Source of the DNA: Sphingobacterium sp. UBA7855 | GTDB lineage: Bacteria > Bacteroidota > Bacteroidia > Sphingobacteriales > Sphingobacteriaceae | Assembly (NCBI GenBank): GCA_002500745.1 | Contig: DLST01000011.1 | Location: forward strand, 246,836 to 310,835 | Reading direction: 5' to 3' | Length of the DNA stretch: 64,000 nucleotides | Shown: piece after piece, positions 35,365 to 44,058 of the stretch | Layout: every line of letters begins with the position of its first letter | Position numbering within the stretch: position 1 is the first letter of the stretch | Made by a program: the position numbers and the translations under genes | Notes under the pieces: model-generated | The model's input: the letters and a program-made list of their open reading frames with translations, nothing else | The model's database searches: none | What the model was told of the DNA's origin: nothing

Positions 35365-36132
35365 TTACTTTTTACGCCCGTATAATAGTATGCGTTTGAA
35401 AGAGTAAATAGCCGGAAATTTTGAAAAATGTTTATTGATTCGAGTTTTGAACTCATCAATAAACAGTACCTTCTTATCTTCTGCTAATCTTTCAAGATAG
35501 GGAATCAAAGCTGAGCCTGCAATGAAGCTGTAAAGCGTATCAGCGTCAGTAGCAATTAAAGGATACACGCGGAGCGAAAGATCTAATTGATCCACGCCAT
35601 TTTCAAACAGCAGCTTTGCGTAGGCATCAATATCCAATACTGACGATGACCTATTCCAATCATTTAGATACGTACAAAAAGGCTCCTCGTTCCCTAGTTC
35701 AAATAACATCTTATTTAAGATATTTTCTGGCTGATAAGGCATCTGCACTGCTAATTGTCCGCCAGCATTTAATTTGGAAATCAGTTGAGGGAAAAGAGCC
35801 TGATGGTTTTCCAGCCATTGTAAGGCAGCATTGCTAAAAATAAGATCCCAGGTCCTTGGCTCATTAAGGAATTTTTCGACTGAACTTTGTCTAAATTTTA
35901 AACGTTCAGTTTCAAGTTGATGGCTTCCAGAAAGCATTTCTGCTGAAGAATCTATCCCAAGAAAATCTGCTTCAGCTAATTTTTCACTTAGAATAGCTGT
36001 TTGTTCCCCGGTACCGCAACCCAAATCTACGGCATTAAGTATGGTATCTCCAACGATAAGCTCGGCCAAATCATAAAATGGTTTAAAGCGAATTTCTTTA
36101 AATTGATTATAGTTGTCCGGATTCCAAGACAT
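35365..36132 (-). CDS. Trans-aconitate 2-methyltransferase-like SAM methyltransferase
   Basis: A 255-residue class I methyltransferase. The opening 'MSWNPDNYNQFKEIRFKPFYDLAELI' is that of Tam-type enzymes. The SAM site is 'AVDLGCGTGEQTAILSE' (34-50), followed by 'FLGIDSSAEML' and 'WDLIFSNAALQWLENHQALFPQLISKLNAGGQLAVQMPYQ'. Tam methylates trans-aconitate to relieve inhibition of aconitase; here the substrate is inferred only from similarity. The gene is 40 bases downstream of the lipoate ligase gene. Confidence 0.75.
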   Translation of the reverse strand: MSWNPDNYNQFKEIRFKPFYDLAELIVGDTILNAVDLGCGTGEQTAILSEKLAEADFLGIDSSAEMLSGSHQLETERLKFRQSSVEKFLNEPRTWDLIFSNAALQWLENHQALFPQLISKLNAGGQLAVQMPYQPENILNKMLFELGNEEPFCTYLNDWNRSSSVLDIDAYAKLLFENGVDQLDLSLRVYPLIATDADTLYSFIAGSALIPYLERLAEDKKVLFIDEFKTRINKHFSKFPAIYSFKRILLYGRKK

Positions 36133-36172
36133 ATTGTTTTTTTATTATATTTATAGGGCAATACGATATTTT

Positions 36173-37156
36173 CTATTTAAACAAAGCGAGAATTTCAGCA
36201 ACATCGACCTGACCAAAATAAGCGGTCAGATCGACGGATTGTAACAAAAGATCAATATCCTCCAATTCATGCTTTCTTCCAACCAATAAACTTTCAATTT
36301 CATGGATCGATTTCGATGCAAAAAAATCTCCAAAAATTTTAGCGCGTTCAATATATCCTTTATGTACATCCAGGTGTAATTCGATAAATCCCGCAGGAAT
36401 CTTAATTGCTTTTTTAAAATTGTAATTTGGAGAAAAACCAAAATTCCAGTCCCATGTTTCGTATTTTTCTTTGATCAGCTTTTCAATATTTTCAATATCC
36501 AGAGGAGAAAACGTGCTAATTTTAGCTTGTGGGTTCTCCATTTTCATTTCCTCAATAAGCAATTCTTTAAAATGAGCAGTTGTAAAACCAGTAGGCAAAT
36601 ATCCAATTAAATTCGTTACGCGTGCGCGATTAGATTTTACAGCTTTATCGACAAATTTCAATGGATTGACTTTCAAAGCATCACTTAGCACCTGCATCTG
36701 TGAATCGATCAATATGGTGCCATGTTGAATCATTTTGCCATTTTTGGCCAATTTAGCATTTCCGCTAAATTTTTTCCCGTCGACCAACAGGTCATTTCTT
36801 CCTTCCAATTTTGCAGGTATATGCAATTGATTCAGTAGCGAAATAATTGGCTGGGTAAAGGTTGAAAAGTCCATAAAATCATGATTCTCCAATAAGGTGT
36901 GAAACGAAAAATTAAGATTTCCAGCATCATGATAAACAGCACCTCCACCTGACATTCGTCTAACAACCTTAATATTATTGTCGTTAACGTAATCAAGATT
37001 TATTTCTGCAAGCGTATTTTGGAACTTACCTACTATAATTGAGGGAGCATTTATATAGATTAGAAAGATATCTTCTTTAGGATATTTACCCAATAAATAT
37101 TCTTCGGAAGCGATGTTAAAATAAGCATCGTCAGACGGAGATTCTATAATTAGCAT
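36173..37156 (-). CDS. lplA: Lipoate--protein ligase
   Basis: A 327-residue LplA. 'RRMSGGGAVYHDAGNLNFSFH' (66-86) is the lipoyl-AMP-binding motif, and 'GRNDLLVDGKKFSGNAKLAKNGKMIQHGTILI' (120-151) supplies the conserved Lys and the substrate loop. The C-terminal domain (about 245-327) is the accessory domain of the LplA class. It attaches free lipoate to E2 and GcvH proteins in the cytoplasm with ATP. Confidence 0.92.
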   Translation of the reverse strand: MLIIESPSDDAYFNIASEEYLLGKYPKEDIFLIYINAPSIIVGKFQNTLAEINLDYVNDNNIKVVRRMSGGGAVYHDAGNLNFSFHTLLENHDFMDFSTFTQPIISLLNQLHIPAKLEGRNDLLVDGKKFSGNAKLAKNGKMIQHGTILIDSQMQVLSDALKVNPLKFVDKAVKSNRARVTNLIGYLPTGFTTAHFKELLIEEMKMENPQAKISTFSPLDIENIEKLIKEKYETWDWNFGFSPNYNFKKAIKIPAGFIELHLDVHKGYIERAKIFGDFFASKSIHEIESLLVGRKHELEDIDLLLQSVDLTAYFGQVDVAEILALFK

Positions 37157-37267
37157 ATTTTTCTTTTTTCAAAAATAAAAATAAATTAACCAAGGTTCTT
37201 CATCTCAAATCCATAATTATCTCAAATCTATCTAACAATATTCCCTCGCGTTGCTCATACAACCAAT

Positions 37268-38281
37268 TTATTTAAGTGATACTTTTTTGCTGATTGCCAC
37301 CTTTTCCTCCAGTTTATTAATAATAAAACCTGAGAAATCCTCCTTTAATATTTCTTCCGCCTGACATAACGCACCTGGACTAAATACATTAATTTCCATA
37401 ATACGATTACCAACCACATCTAGACCAACAAAACACATCCCATCCCGGATCAATTTGTCTTTTATTTTTTCGACCATCCCCAATAGTTCCGCTGAAATAA
37501 CGGCACCTTGCGTCGTTGCTCCTTGATGAACATTACTCCGTATCTCATCGCCCTGTTGTACCCGATGAACAGCAGCAAATTTACCATTGATCAAAATAGG
37601 CTCTCCATTTAGCAAAAAGAACCTTATGTCGCCATGCGCAGCTTCCGGCAGGTATTCTTGACCAATTACATAACCATCTCGCGCAATAGCATCTACGGTT
37701 TGTTTTAGATTTTGCTGATTATCTTTATTGATCAAAAACACATTTTTGCCACCCGAACCTTTTAAAGGTTTTAAAATTATTAGCCTGTTCTGTTGTTCAA
37801 AAAATCGTACCACGTCCGCATAATTTCGTGTTACAATAGTTTTAGGACGAATAGATTCATCGAACTCTTCTAAATACAACTTATTACTGGCTCTACCAAG
37901 GCTATCTGGATCGTTGATGACCAATACTCCTTTCGCTTTTAGGAAAGACGCAAATTGCAGTGCGGAAGCTGCCGCCCAAGGTCTGCTTACCATATCCAAT
38001 ACTGGATCAAATCTTAGCCAAACTACGTCCATCTCCTCCAAAGACATTTTAGTTTTTTCCGTTTCTCGTAATACCTCCATGAAACGGTCAGCAGATGTCA
38101 GCATCTGATTAGGCATTACTTTTCGCACATGGGCAGCAATATATGCCGACTCGTAGTAGAAATCGGCCAGGCCAATATAATAAACTTCATGTCCCATTTG
38201 ATGGGCCTTCAATGCCAAAAGAGTAGTCGTAAAACGCGCAGTTTCTTTGTGGGTTTGGTTGATCACGAATGCTATCTTCAT
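37268..38281 (-). CDS. ATP-grasp ligase of the glutathione-synthetase type
   Basis: A 337-residue ATP-grasp enzyme. An upstream TTG (38287) is in frame, but the ATG at 38281 is the start. 'WLRFDPVLDMVSR', 'VLVINDPDSLGRASNKLY', 'LIILKPLKGSGGKNVFLIN' (ATP-grasp Lys and Gly loop), 'GDIRFFLLNGEPILINGKFAAVHRV' and 'FVGLDVVGNRIMEINVFSPG' place it with prokaryotic GshB-like ligases. It joins a carboxylate and an amine with ATP. It is third in an operon with the metallopeptidase and the N-formylglutamate amidohydrolase-like protein, so it probably does not make glutathione but a peptide or modified amino acid handled by its partners. Confidence 0.85.
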   Translation of the reverse strand: MKIAFVINQTHKETARFTTTLLALKAHQMGHEVYYIGLADFYYESAYIAAHVRKVMPNQMLTSADRFMEVLRETEKTKMSLEEMDVVWLRFDPVLDMVSRPWAAASALQFASFLKAKGVLVINDPDSLGRASNKLYLEEFDESIRPKTIVTRNYADVVRFFEQQNRLIILKPLKGSGGKNVFLINKDNQQNLKQTVDAIARDGYVIGQEYLPEAAHGDIRFFLLNGEPILINGKFAAVHRVQQGDEIRSNVHQGATTQGAVISAELLGMVEKIKDKLIRDGMCFVGLDVVGNRIMEINVFSPGALCQAEEILKEDFSGFIINKLEEKVAISKKVSLK

Positions 38282-38294
38282 ATACAAAATTCGA

Positions 38295-40127
38295 TTATTG
38301 AATCATTTGGAATATTCCGTTATTCTTTTTGAGATTTAACAAGGCATCCCTATAGGGAGCCATTAAGTATCTCGGGGTTAAAATTGGAGACTTCAAGACC
38401 CCTTTTAAAGTGAGCTCCTCGACAATTGGTATATAATCTTCACGGATTTTGCCCATAGTTAAAAGTGCAACTTCCCTTCCGCTTTTGATATAATTGGTCA
38501 ATTCTATTAATCCACTCAAGTACAATGCATCTTTTGTAAGCCCACCACTTCTATAGACTCGCATTGTCATTTGGAAAGCAGTTTCGTGCAAAAATTGGTA
38601 CTTGTCTACTAGAAGTGAGAACGTATCAATAAATGAATTGCCTTGCTGCATATGATGCACAGCAATAACTCTTCCAGCTAGGATACGCAATCTATTATTG
38701 GTCAGCCCTCCGACTAAATATTCGGCGAGCACAGCGAGACCTTCCTGAAGTTTTTCATAACCAGGAACTCCAAGTCTAAAAAGGCTGAAAGGTTGCTGTT
38801 TCCCATTATAGTAGGTGACAATGTGTGTTCCAACTTCATGCTGTATGAGTGCCTTTACCCTATTACGTGGTAAACTGTACTGCTTGCTTATGTTGAGCAC
38901 ACCTTGGTTGACCATCACACCGTAGATGTCATCGCGAAGTCTTACTGTCGTTCCAAAGTTTGGATCTTGGCTTTTCAAATAATCCAATTCCTCCTGAGCC
39001 AGCTTGGCGAATTCCTCAGCGTAAACAATGTCTTCGTCTTTTGTCCTCACTTCTCGATCAGTTGTGGTAATCGTTAGGATTGCTTGTGCTTTTTCCAATA
39101 ATTTCTCATTAACTGTACCAAAAACTTGCATACTTCCGAGCAAGAACCCCTCTTTTCCACGCTCACTCAGCATTGTCATCATCTGGTCGAGCTCTTTTCG
39201 TTTATCACGAAATAAATAGGCCATGGAGGGATCAAATAAATCTTCTATATGCAAATTATAAAGATTCCTTTTAATAATATCTGGATCGATAGGCATGGGC
39301 CTATAGCGGAATACAGGTGTTTTTCGATAATTCCCTTTCTTAAATTGTTGCCAAGCATCGTAAGAATTTGTCGGAGTAATCAACAGCAAAAAATCAAATC
39401 TTTGGCTCTCTCGAGCCAATTTCTGATCAATTTCCCATGCTAAAGGAAGCATCTTTTTTGGCTGGCTGATTTTAAATGCAGTAGGTTTCGATAATGTATG
39501 TATACGAATGAACTCAAAGAATGTTTTAGACAAGCTTCTAGATATGGCTTCACGGAAATGGCGCAGATCGATCGGTAAAATCTGCTGATCTACTCCTAAT
39601 AGATACTTAGGTTTTACCTCAAGCCCCATGTAAAATATATTTGTGTTTAGATTATCCAATTGAATACTTGACGGTGACAGACTCTGCGTTGCATTCGTTT
39701 TTGATTCCGTCAGTATTTCTACTTTGGAAATCGACTCTTCAGTAGTCAGTTGCTTTACTAAATATTGAGCAATCGACTGCACGTTTTTACGGGCAATGTG
39801 GATTAAAATATCCTCTTCCTGCCCAGGATCTGATGCCCAGACTTCAATGATTAGACAAGCACCAAACTCCTCTACGAGTTTGTTTAGTATAGGTGCAATC
39901 CATTCAGAAACATTCATCCGCTCATCTCTTACTTTAAAATAAGCTGGTTCTGACTTGACCAACTCTGCAAGCATGGGATCTGGACTCAAAAACTGTCGGT
40001 ATAAAAATAGATAAGGAACGATTTGATTGAATACCAATTTATTCTTAGACGGAATTTGTGCGTGAAAAACTTCCTTGTTTTTGATCATTTTTAAAATGCC
40101 AGCAAGTTGTTTCGCATTATCTTTCAT
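38295..40127 (-). CDS. QEGLA-motif metallopeptidase (DUF1704)
   Basis: A 610-residue protein of the family annotated 'flavohemoglobin expression-modulating QEGLA motif protein'. It has a metallopeptidase signature 'QHEVGTHIVTYY' (H-E-x3-H, 430-435) and the family hallmark 'LQEGLAVLAEYLVGGL' (461-476), whose Glu is the likely third zinc ligand. The N-terminal 300 residues are a large mixed domain. The ATG at 40127 is chosen over a TTG at 40133; it overlaps the stop of the upstream gene by 11 bases, so translation is coupled. Its substrate is not known. Confidence 0.85.
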   Translation of the reverse strand: MKDNAKQLAGILKMIKNKEVFHAQIPSKNKLVFNQIVPYLFLYRQFLSPDPMLAELVKSEPAYFKVRDERMNVSEWIAPILNKLVEEFGACLIIEVWASDPGQEEDILIHIARKNVQSIAQYLVKQLTTEESISKVEILTESKTNATQSLSPSSIQLDNLNTNIFYMGLEVKPKYLLGVDQQILPIDLRHFREAISRSLSKTFFEFIRIHTLSKPTAFKISQPKKMLPLAWEIDQKLARESQRFDFLLLITPTNSYDAWQQFKKGNYRKTPVFRYRPMPIDPDIIKRNLYNLHIEDLFDPSMAYLFRDKRKELDQMMTMLSERGKEGFLLGSMQVFGTVNEKLLEKAQAILTITTTDREVRTKDEDIVYAEEFAKLAQEELDYLKSQDPNFGTTVRLRDDIYGVMVNQGVLNISKQYSLPRNRVKALIQHEVGTHIVTYYNGKQQPFSLFRLGVPGYEKLQEGLAVLAEYLVGGLTNNRLRILAGRVIAVHHMQQGNSFIDTFSLLVDKYQFLHETAFQMTMRVYRSGGLTKDALYLSGLIELTNYIKSGREVALLTMGKIREDYIPIVEELTLKGVLKSPILTPRYLMAPYRDALLNLKKNNGIFQMIQ

Positions 40128-40896
40128 AGGCAAAATAATTTTCCAGTGTTTCTATACTTTGCAAAAGAAGTTGCTTATATTCCTGTAGTTTTTGTGGAAA
40201 AACTTCCCCCGTCCACTCATCCATAAAATCTTTCCTAAATTCTATCGAAAAAATACAGCCTTTATCGCCAAACTTACTATTCAAGTACGCAGAAAGAAAA
40301 CCACCTTTAAATTTCACATTCTCACGCACGTCGTAAACTTGCCCATCTTTTCCAGTTTGTAATACTTTTAATAACTGATCAGTCAATTCTCTCCATTTTT
40401 GGTGATTATGTTGCGTACCTAAATTGATTTGTGGATCGGTAGCAGTGTTCAAGATTGCTTCAGGTCCTTCGCGCCGCATGTTGTAGCTATGAATATCATA
40501 GATGACAAAATAACCATAACGATCAATAGTATGCTGAATATGCTGACATACATCTGCATACACACGGTCATAAATCGCATATAACTCATTTATCTGCCCC
40601 TGTGGCAATGCTGCTCGCCAAACACGCAAGCCCCAAGATTGCTCAGGTTTAAGATAAATAGCATCTTCTCGCTTTCGGTTCAAGTCTAATTGAAACCTAG
40701 ACGTTCCAGACACGAACCTATTGAAAGGTAACTCCGCCAAAAGAGCCGTGTAAGGATCCTCCTCCCGTAATCGCTCCTCTTCAGAAATATTAAAATTGAG
40801 TAGTATATTATCGTCGACGTGATGACCATCATGTATTGCAAAAGCCCAAAATGGACTTTCTTTATTTTCAAATTGATAACGGTATGTTAGTGACAT
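40117..40896 (-). CDS. N-formylglutamate amidohydrolase-like protein
   Basis: A 259-residue protein of the N-formylglutamate amidohydrolase family (a zinc amidase related to carboxypeptidases). Landmarks are 'FAIHDGHHVDDNILLNFNISEEERLREEDPYT', 'RFVSGTSRFQLDLNRKREDAIY', 'YFVIYDIHSYNMRREGPEA', 'LNTATDPQINLGTQHNHQKW' and 'VKFKGGFLSAYLNSKFGDKGCIFSIEFRKDFMDEW'. The open frame starts at 40974, but the ATG at 40896 begins the conserved part. It is the first gene of a three-gene operon. There are no histidine-degradation genes nearby, so the formylglutamate role is unlikely and the true amide substrate is open. Confidence 0.82.
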   Translation of the reverse strand: MSLTYRYQFENKESPFWAFAIHDGHHVDDNILLNFNISEEERLREEDPYTALLAELPFNRFVSGTSRFQLDLNRKREDAIYLKPEQSWGLRVWRAALPQGQINELYAIYDRVYADVCQHIQHTIDRYGYFVIYDIHSYNMRREGPEAILNTATDPQINLGTQHNHQKWRELTDQLLKVLQTGKDGQVYDVRENVKFKGGFLSAYLNSKFGDKGCIFSIEFRKDFMDEWTGEVFPQKLQEYKQLLLQSIETLENYFAYER

Positions 40897-41105
40897 AGAC
40901 TTTTTTTTGTAGTTTATGAAAACAAGGCCATATTGATTGATAGCCCCCTGTGTTAAATTAACAGCTATGACCAAAAAAAAGTTTGAAAATAAAACGGATT
41001 ACCGCTATAATCAGAAACCTTTCTCATTACTCAAGTAAGTGCATGTTAAAAATCGTTAAACGGCGGGTTCTATACAAAGTGTTGGCATCTTTCTTGAATA
41101 AAAAA
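40897..41105 (+). promoter_or_regulatory. Divergent promoter region before the small RNA repeats
   Basis: The region between the leftward cassette and the first small RNA-like element. TTG at 41082-41084, 21 bases before TAGTAGTTTC (41106), fits the Bacteroidota promoter layout. The same spot also reads TTGGCAT-N5-TTGAA, a near match to the sigma-54 -24/-12 pattern. The choice between the two cannot be made from sequence. Confidence 0.45.
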
Positions 41106-41112
41106 TAGTAGT

Positions 41113-41183
41113 TTCATAAAGTTAGGTTAATAATTTAGTTAGTTTATAAAAAACCTGTTAGTATACCCACTAACAGGTTTTTT
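41113..41183 (+). ncRNA. Copy A of a repeated small RNA-like element
   Basis: TTCATAAAG, then TTAGGTTAATAATTTAGTTAG, then an A/T-flanked hairpin CCTGTTAG (41154-41161) / CTAACAGG (41170-41177) with loop TATACCCA and a T-run to 41183. It is the first of three copies in tandem at about 200-base spacing. The putative transcript would be about 70-75 bases. The conserved 5' stretch is identical in type to copies B, C and D; the stem differs. Confidence 0.65.
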
Positions 41184-41319
41184 ATTTCTAGAAGGAGATC
41201 TTATAGAAAATATGATTGTTTGTTGAATTCCGCTCTTAATTATTAAAAAATGTTAAAATTTGAAATAAAGGATATGAAATGGAAACATTTTTTGAAGATA
41301 CTACGTTATATAAGTACTT

Positions 41320-41386
41320 TTCATAAATTTAGGTTAATAATTGGTTAGGAAAACTCCTGTTAGCTCCCAGCTTCAGGAGTTTCTAT
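41320..41386 (+). ncRNA. Copy B of a repeated small RNA-like element
   Basis: TTCATAAATT, then TAGGTTAATAATTGGTTAG, then a hairpin AAACTCCTG (41351-41359) / CAGGAGTTT (41374-41382). Within the loop AGCT-CCC-AGCT extends the stem. A TTG at 41292-41294 lies 20 bases before TACTTTTC (41315-41322), a good promoter of the Bacteroidota kind. The weak tail (CTATTTTA) makes it the poorest terminator of the set. Confidence 0.6.
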
Positions 41387-41533
41387 TTTATCCATTTATT
41401 GAAAATAATAAAAGACAGCACATATCACAGCGACCAGATTTATTAATTTACTTTCATTATGTCACATTTGAATGGCGAGTACCATCACATAAAGAAAATG
41501 TTTTTTGGCACAGCCTTTGTACTGTTTTAAGCA

Positions 41534-41602
41534 TTCATAAATTTAGGTTAATAATTGGTTAGTTAGAAACACTTGAAGTTCCCCGCTTCAAGTGTTTTTT
41601 TT
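41534..41602 (+). ncRNA. Copy C of a repeated small RNA-like element
   Basis: TTCATAAATT, then TAGGTTAATAATTGGTTAG, then a strong hairpin AAACACTTGAAG (41567-41578) / CTTCAAGTGTTT (41586-41597) with loop TTCCCCG and eight Ts. TTG at 41505-41507 lies 20 bases before TAAGCATTC (41528). The T-run is only on this strand, which fixes the direction of transcription. The loop and inner stem are shared with copy D. Confidence 0.68.
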
Positions 41603-41644
41603 ATAGTTGTACACTATATAATATAAAAAACCGTCGGCTTATAT

Positions 41645-42892
41645 TCAGTTGACCGTTTCCACCAATTGCTTCAGGGCAATTTCGTAGGCTCTTGACGAAA
41701 CATGAGTCTTTTGCGGAGAAAATGCCTTGATTTTTTTGAGTGCTTCAAAAATCACTTTAGAAACATCCGAAAAAATTGCATCATCACTAATTTCGATATT
41801 GCGTTGCATTAAATAGGCAAATACTCTCGCCATGCCACAATTGGCAATAAAATCTGGTATAACTGCAACATGCTGGTCAGCAAACTCCATAACAGGTCCA
41901 TAAAATATTTCCTGATCAGCAAATGGAACATTCGCACCGCAAGCAATTACCTCAAGTCCGTGATCTATCAGATGTTCAATCTGATCTTTCGAAACTAATC
42001 GCGAAGCGGCGGCGGGCACGAAAATATCTGTTTGTAAATTCCAAATCTGTTTTTGTATCTGATCAAAAGGGATCAAGTTTGCTGCATGAAGTTCATTACC
42101 TTTCCGTTCTAAAAACAAGCGAGTGATAGCTACCTCATCAAAGCCTTCCGGATTGATCAATCCACCAGCACGATCGATTATTCCGACGACTTTAACCCCT
42201 AGTTTCGACAGATAAAATGCTGCTGCGGCAGCAACATTTCCCCAGCCCTGAATCACCGCACGCTTTCCAGCACAATGCGATCCAAAAAGCTCGTAGTAGT
42301 GGCGAATTGACTCTGACACGCCATAACCAGTGATCATATCTGCCACTTTGTACTTTCGTTTCAGATCTGGACTGTAGGAACTGTCCTCCAATACTTTGGA
42401 AACCCCATAGCGCAATTGTCCAATTTGGTGAATGCGATTGCTTTCATTCACCTTAAAGTGTCCATTCAAGATTCCTTCTTGTGGATGCCACAGTCCATAT
42501 TCTTCCGTCAATGGAATGACATCATGAATTTCGTCTATGTTCAGGTCCCCACCTGTCCCATAATAATTCTTCAATAGCGGTGTGACAACCTTAAACCAAC
42601 GTTCTAATACTTCGTTTTTCCTTGGGTCGTGTGGGTCGAAATCAATGCCCGATTTTGCTCCACCAATTGCAGGGCCCGATACCGTAAACTTAACCTCCAT
42701 TGTTTTGGCCAGAGATTCTACCTCATGCCTATCCAATCCAGCTCGCATCCTTGTTCCACCACCAGCAGCCCCCCCACGCAAAGAATTGATCACAATCCAT
42801 CCTCTTGCATCCGTCTCGCTATCTTTCCATTCGAAAACAATTTCGGGGCTTTTATGCTCAAACGCCCGTAATAACTCTTTCATCTCTCCCAT
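41645..42892 (-). CDS. Glu/Leu/Phe/Val-type amino acid dehydrogenase
   Basis: A 415-residue NAD(P)-dependent dehydrogenase. 'GWIVINSLRGGAAGGGTRM', 'MEVKFTVSGPAIGGAKSGIDFDP' (catalytic Lys in GGAKSG) and the Rossmann 'RAVIQGWGNVAAAAAFYLSKLGVKVVGIID' are clear. The GTG at 42925 is in frame, but the ATG at 42892 has AGGAAATT upstream and lies 4 bases after the hppD stop. It would deaminate an amino acid to its 2-oxo acid. Position downstream of hppD and hmgA suggests a role in aromatic or branched amino acid breakdown; it might stand in for the tyrosine aminotransferase that is absent from the cluster, but this is inference. Confidence 0.85.
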   Translation of the reverse strand: MGEMKELLRAFEHKSPEIVFEWKDSETDARGWIVINSLRGGAAGGGTRMRAGLDRHEVESLAKTMEVKFTVSGPAIGGAKSGIDFDPHDPRKNEVLERWFKVVTPLLKNYYGTGGDLNIDEIHDVIPLTEEYGLWHPQEGILNGHFKVNESNRIHQIGQLRYGVSKVLEDSSYSPDLKRKYKVADMITGYGVSESIRHYYELFGSHCAGKRAVIQGWGNVAAAAAFYLSKLGVKVVGIIDRAGGLINPEGFDEVAITRLFLERKGNELHAANLIPFDQIQKQIWNLQTDIFVPAAASRLVSKDQIEHLIDHGLEVIACGANVPFADQEIFYGPVMEFADQHVAVIPDFIANCGMARVFAYLMQRNIEISDDAIFSDVSKVIFEALKKIKAFSPQKTHVSSRAYEIALKQLVETVN

Positions 42893-42896
42893 ACTA

Positions 42897-44024
42897 CTAT
42901 AAATTTCCTCGACGTTCCTGTTCACGTTCTATCGCTTCAAAAAGGGCCTTGAAATTTCCTGCTCCAAAGCTTTGTGCCCCTTTTCGCTGGATGATCTCAT
43001 AAAATAAAGTTGGCCTATCTTCTACAGGCTTCGTGAAAATCTGCAGCAAATACCCCTCTTCGTCACGATCGACCAGAATTCCAAGTTCTTGAATGATCCG
43101 TATTTCTTCATCAATTTTTCCAACTCGCTCGGGCAACATATCGTAATAGGCTTCGGGTGGGGCACCCAAAAACTCTACTCCTCTTGCTTTAAGTGCTTTC
43201 ACCGTAGCAACGATATCTCTCGTTGCCAACGCAGCGTGCTGTACGCCTTCTCCCTCATAAAACTCAAGGTATTCTTCAATCTGCGACTTCTTTTTCCCTT
43301 CAGCAGGCTCGTTAATCGGGAACTTGACATAGCCATTTCCATTGCTCATCACTTTACTCATTAGCGCGGAATACTCGGTATTAATCTGCTTGTCATCGAA
43401 AGACAGGATGTTGACGAAACCCATGACATCCTGATACCATTTCACTGTTTCGTTCATCTTATTCCATCCGACATTACCAACACAATGGTCGACATAAAGC
43501 AGACCTGTCTCACTTGGATTGTAATCACTTTCCCATTTTTCATATCCCGGCATAAATGTACCGGAATAATTCCGCCGTTCGACAAATAGATGGACCGTTT
43601 CGCCATAGGTATAGATACCGGCAGTCCAGACTTCCCCATTTTCATCCTTCATAAGCTGTGGTTCCTGATATACCTTTGCTCCTCTTTTTGTTGTTTCTTC
43701 AAAAGATTTTCGGGCGTCATCTACCCAAAGCGCTAATATTTTAACGCCATCACCGTGTTTTTTAACATGTTCTGCGATGGGATGATCAGATTTCAGCGCC
43801 GTGGTGAGCACCAAACGTATTTTATTCTGTTTGAGCACATAGGATACCCGATCTCGAACTCCTGTTTCAGGTCCGGCATAAGCATCCGACTGGAAGCCAA
43901 ATGCGGTCTTGTAGTAATGCGCCGCTTGCTTCGCATTACCAACATAAAATTCAATATAATCGGTTCCATTGATAGGTAGAAAATCTTGCGCTTGGGCAAT
44001 CTTTTCTGCAAATGTATTTGCCAT
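42897..44024 (-). CDS. hppD: 4-hydroxyphenylpyruvate dioxygenase
   Basis: A 375-residue HPPD. It is an Fe(II) enzyme that converts 4-hydroxyphenylpyruvate to homogentisate with O2. The iron ligands are His180 ('YVDHCVGNV'), His263 ('VQHAALATRD') and Glu343 ('LFYEIIQRKG'). The N-terminal vicinal-oxygen-chelate half opens with 'NGTDYIEFYVGNAKQAAHYYKTAFGF'. It lies between hmgA (34 bases upstream) and the amino acid dehydrogenase gene, in one operon. Confidence 0.95.
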   Translation of the reverse strand: MANTFAEKIAQAQDFLPINGTDYIEFYVGNAKQAAHYYKTAFGFQSDAYAGPETGVRDRVSYVLKQNKIRLVLTTALKSDHPIAEHVKKHGDGVKILALWVDDARKSFEETTKRGAKVYQEPQLMKDENGEVWTAGIYTYGETVHLFVERRNYSGTFMPGYEKWESDYNPSETGLLYVDHCVGNVGWNKMNETVKWYQDVMGFVNILSFDDKQINTEYSALMSKVMSNGNGYVKFPINEPAEGKKKSQIEEYLEFYEGEGVQHAALATRDIVATVKALKARGVEFLGAPPEAYYDMLPERVGKIDEEIRIIQELGILVDRDEEGYLLQIFTKPVEDRPTLFYEIIQRKGAQSFGAGNFKALFEAIEREQERRGNL

Positions 44025-44058
44025 AATTTATATAAAGGTTACTCTTCTTTTTATTAAT

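Noticed and set aside
41082..41098. Sigma-54 promoter upstream of copy A (and a similar one before copy C at 41505)
   Set aside because: The -12 GC is GA or GT and copy B does not fit; the TTG-N20-TA reading works for all three, so I do not claim sigma-54 control.
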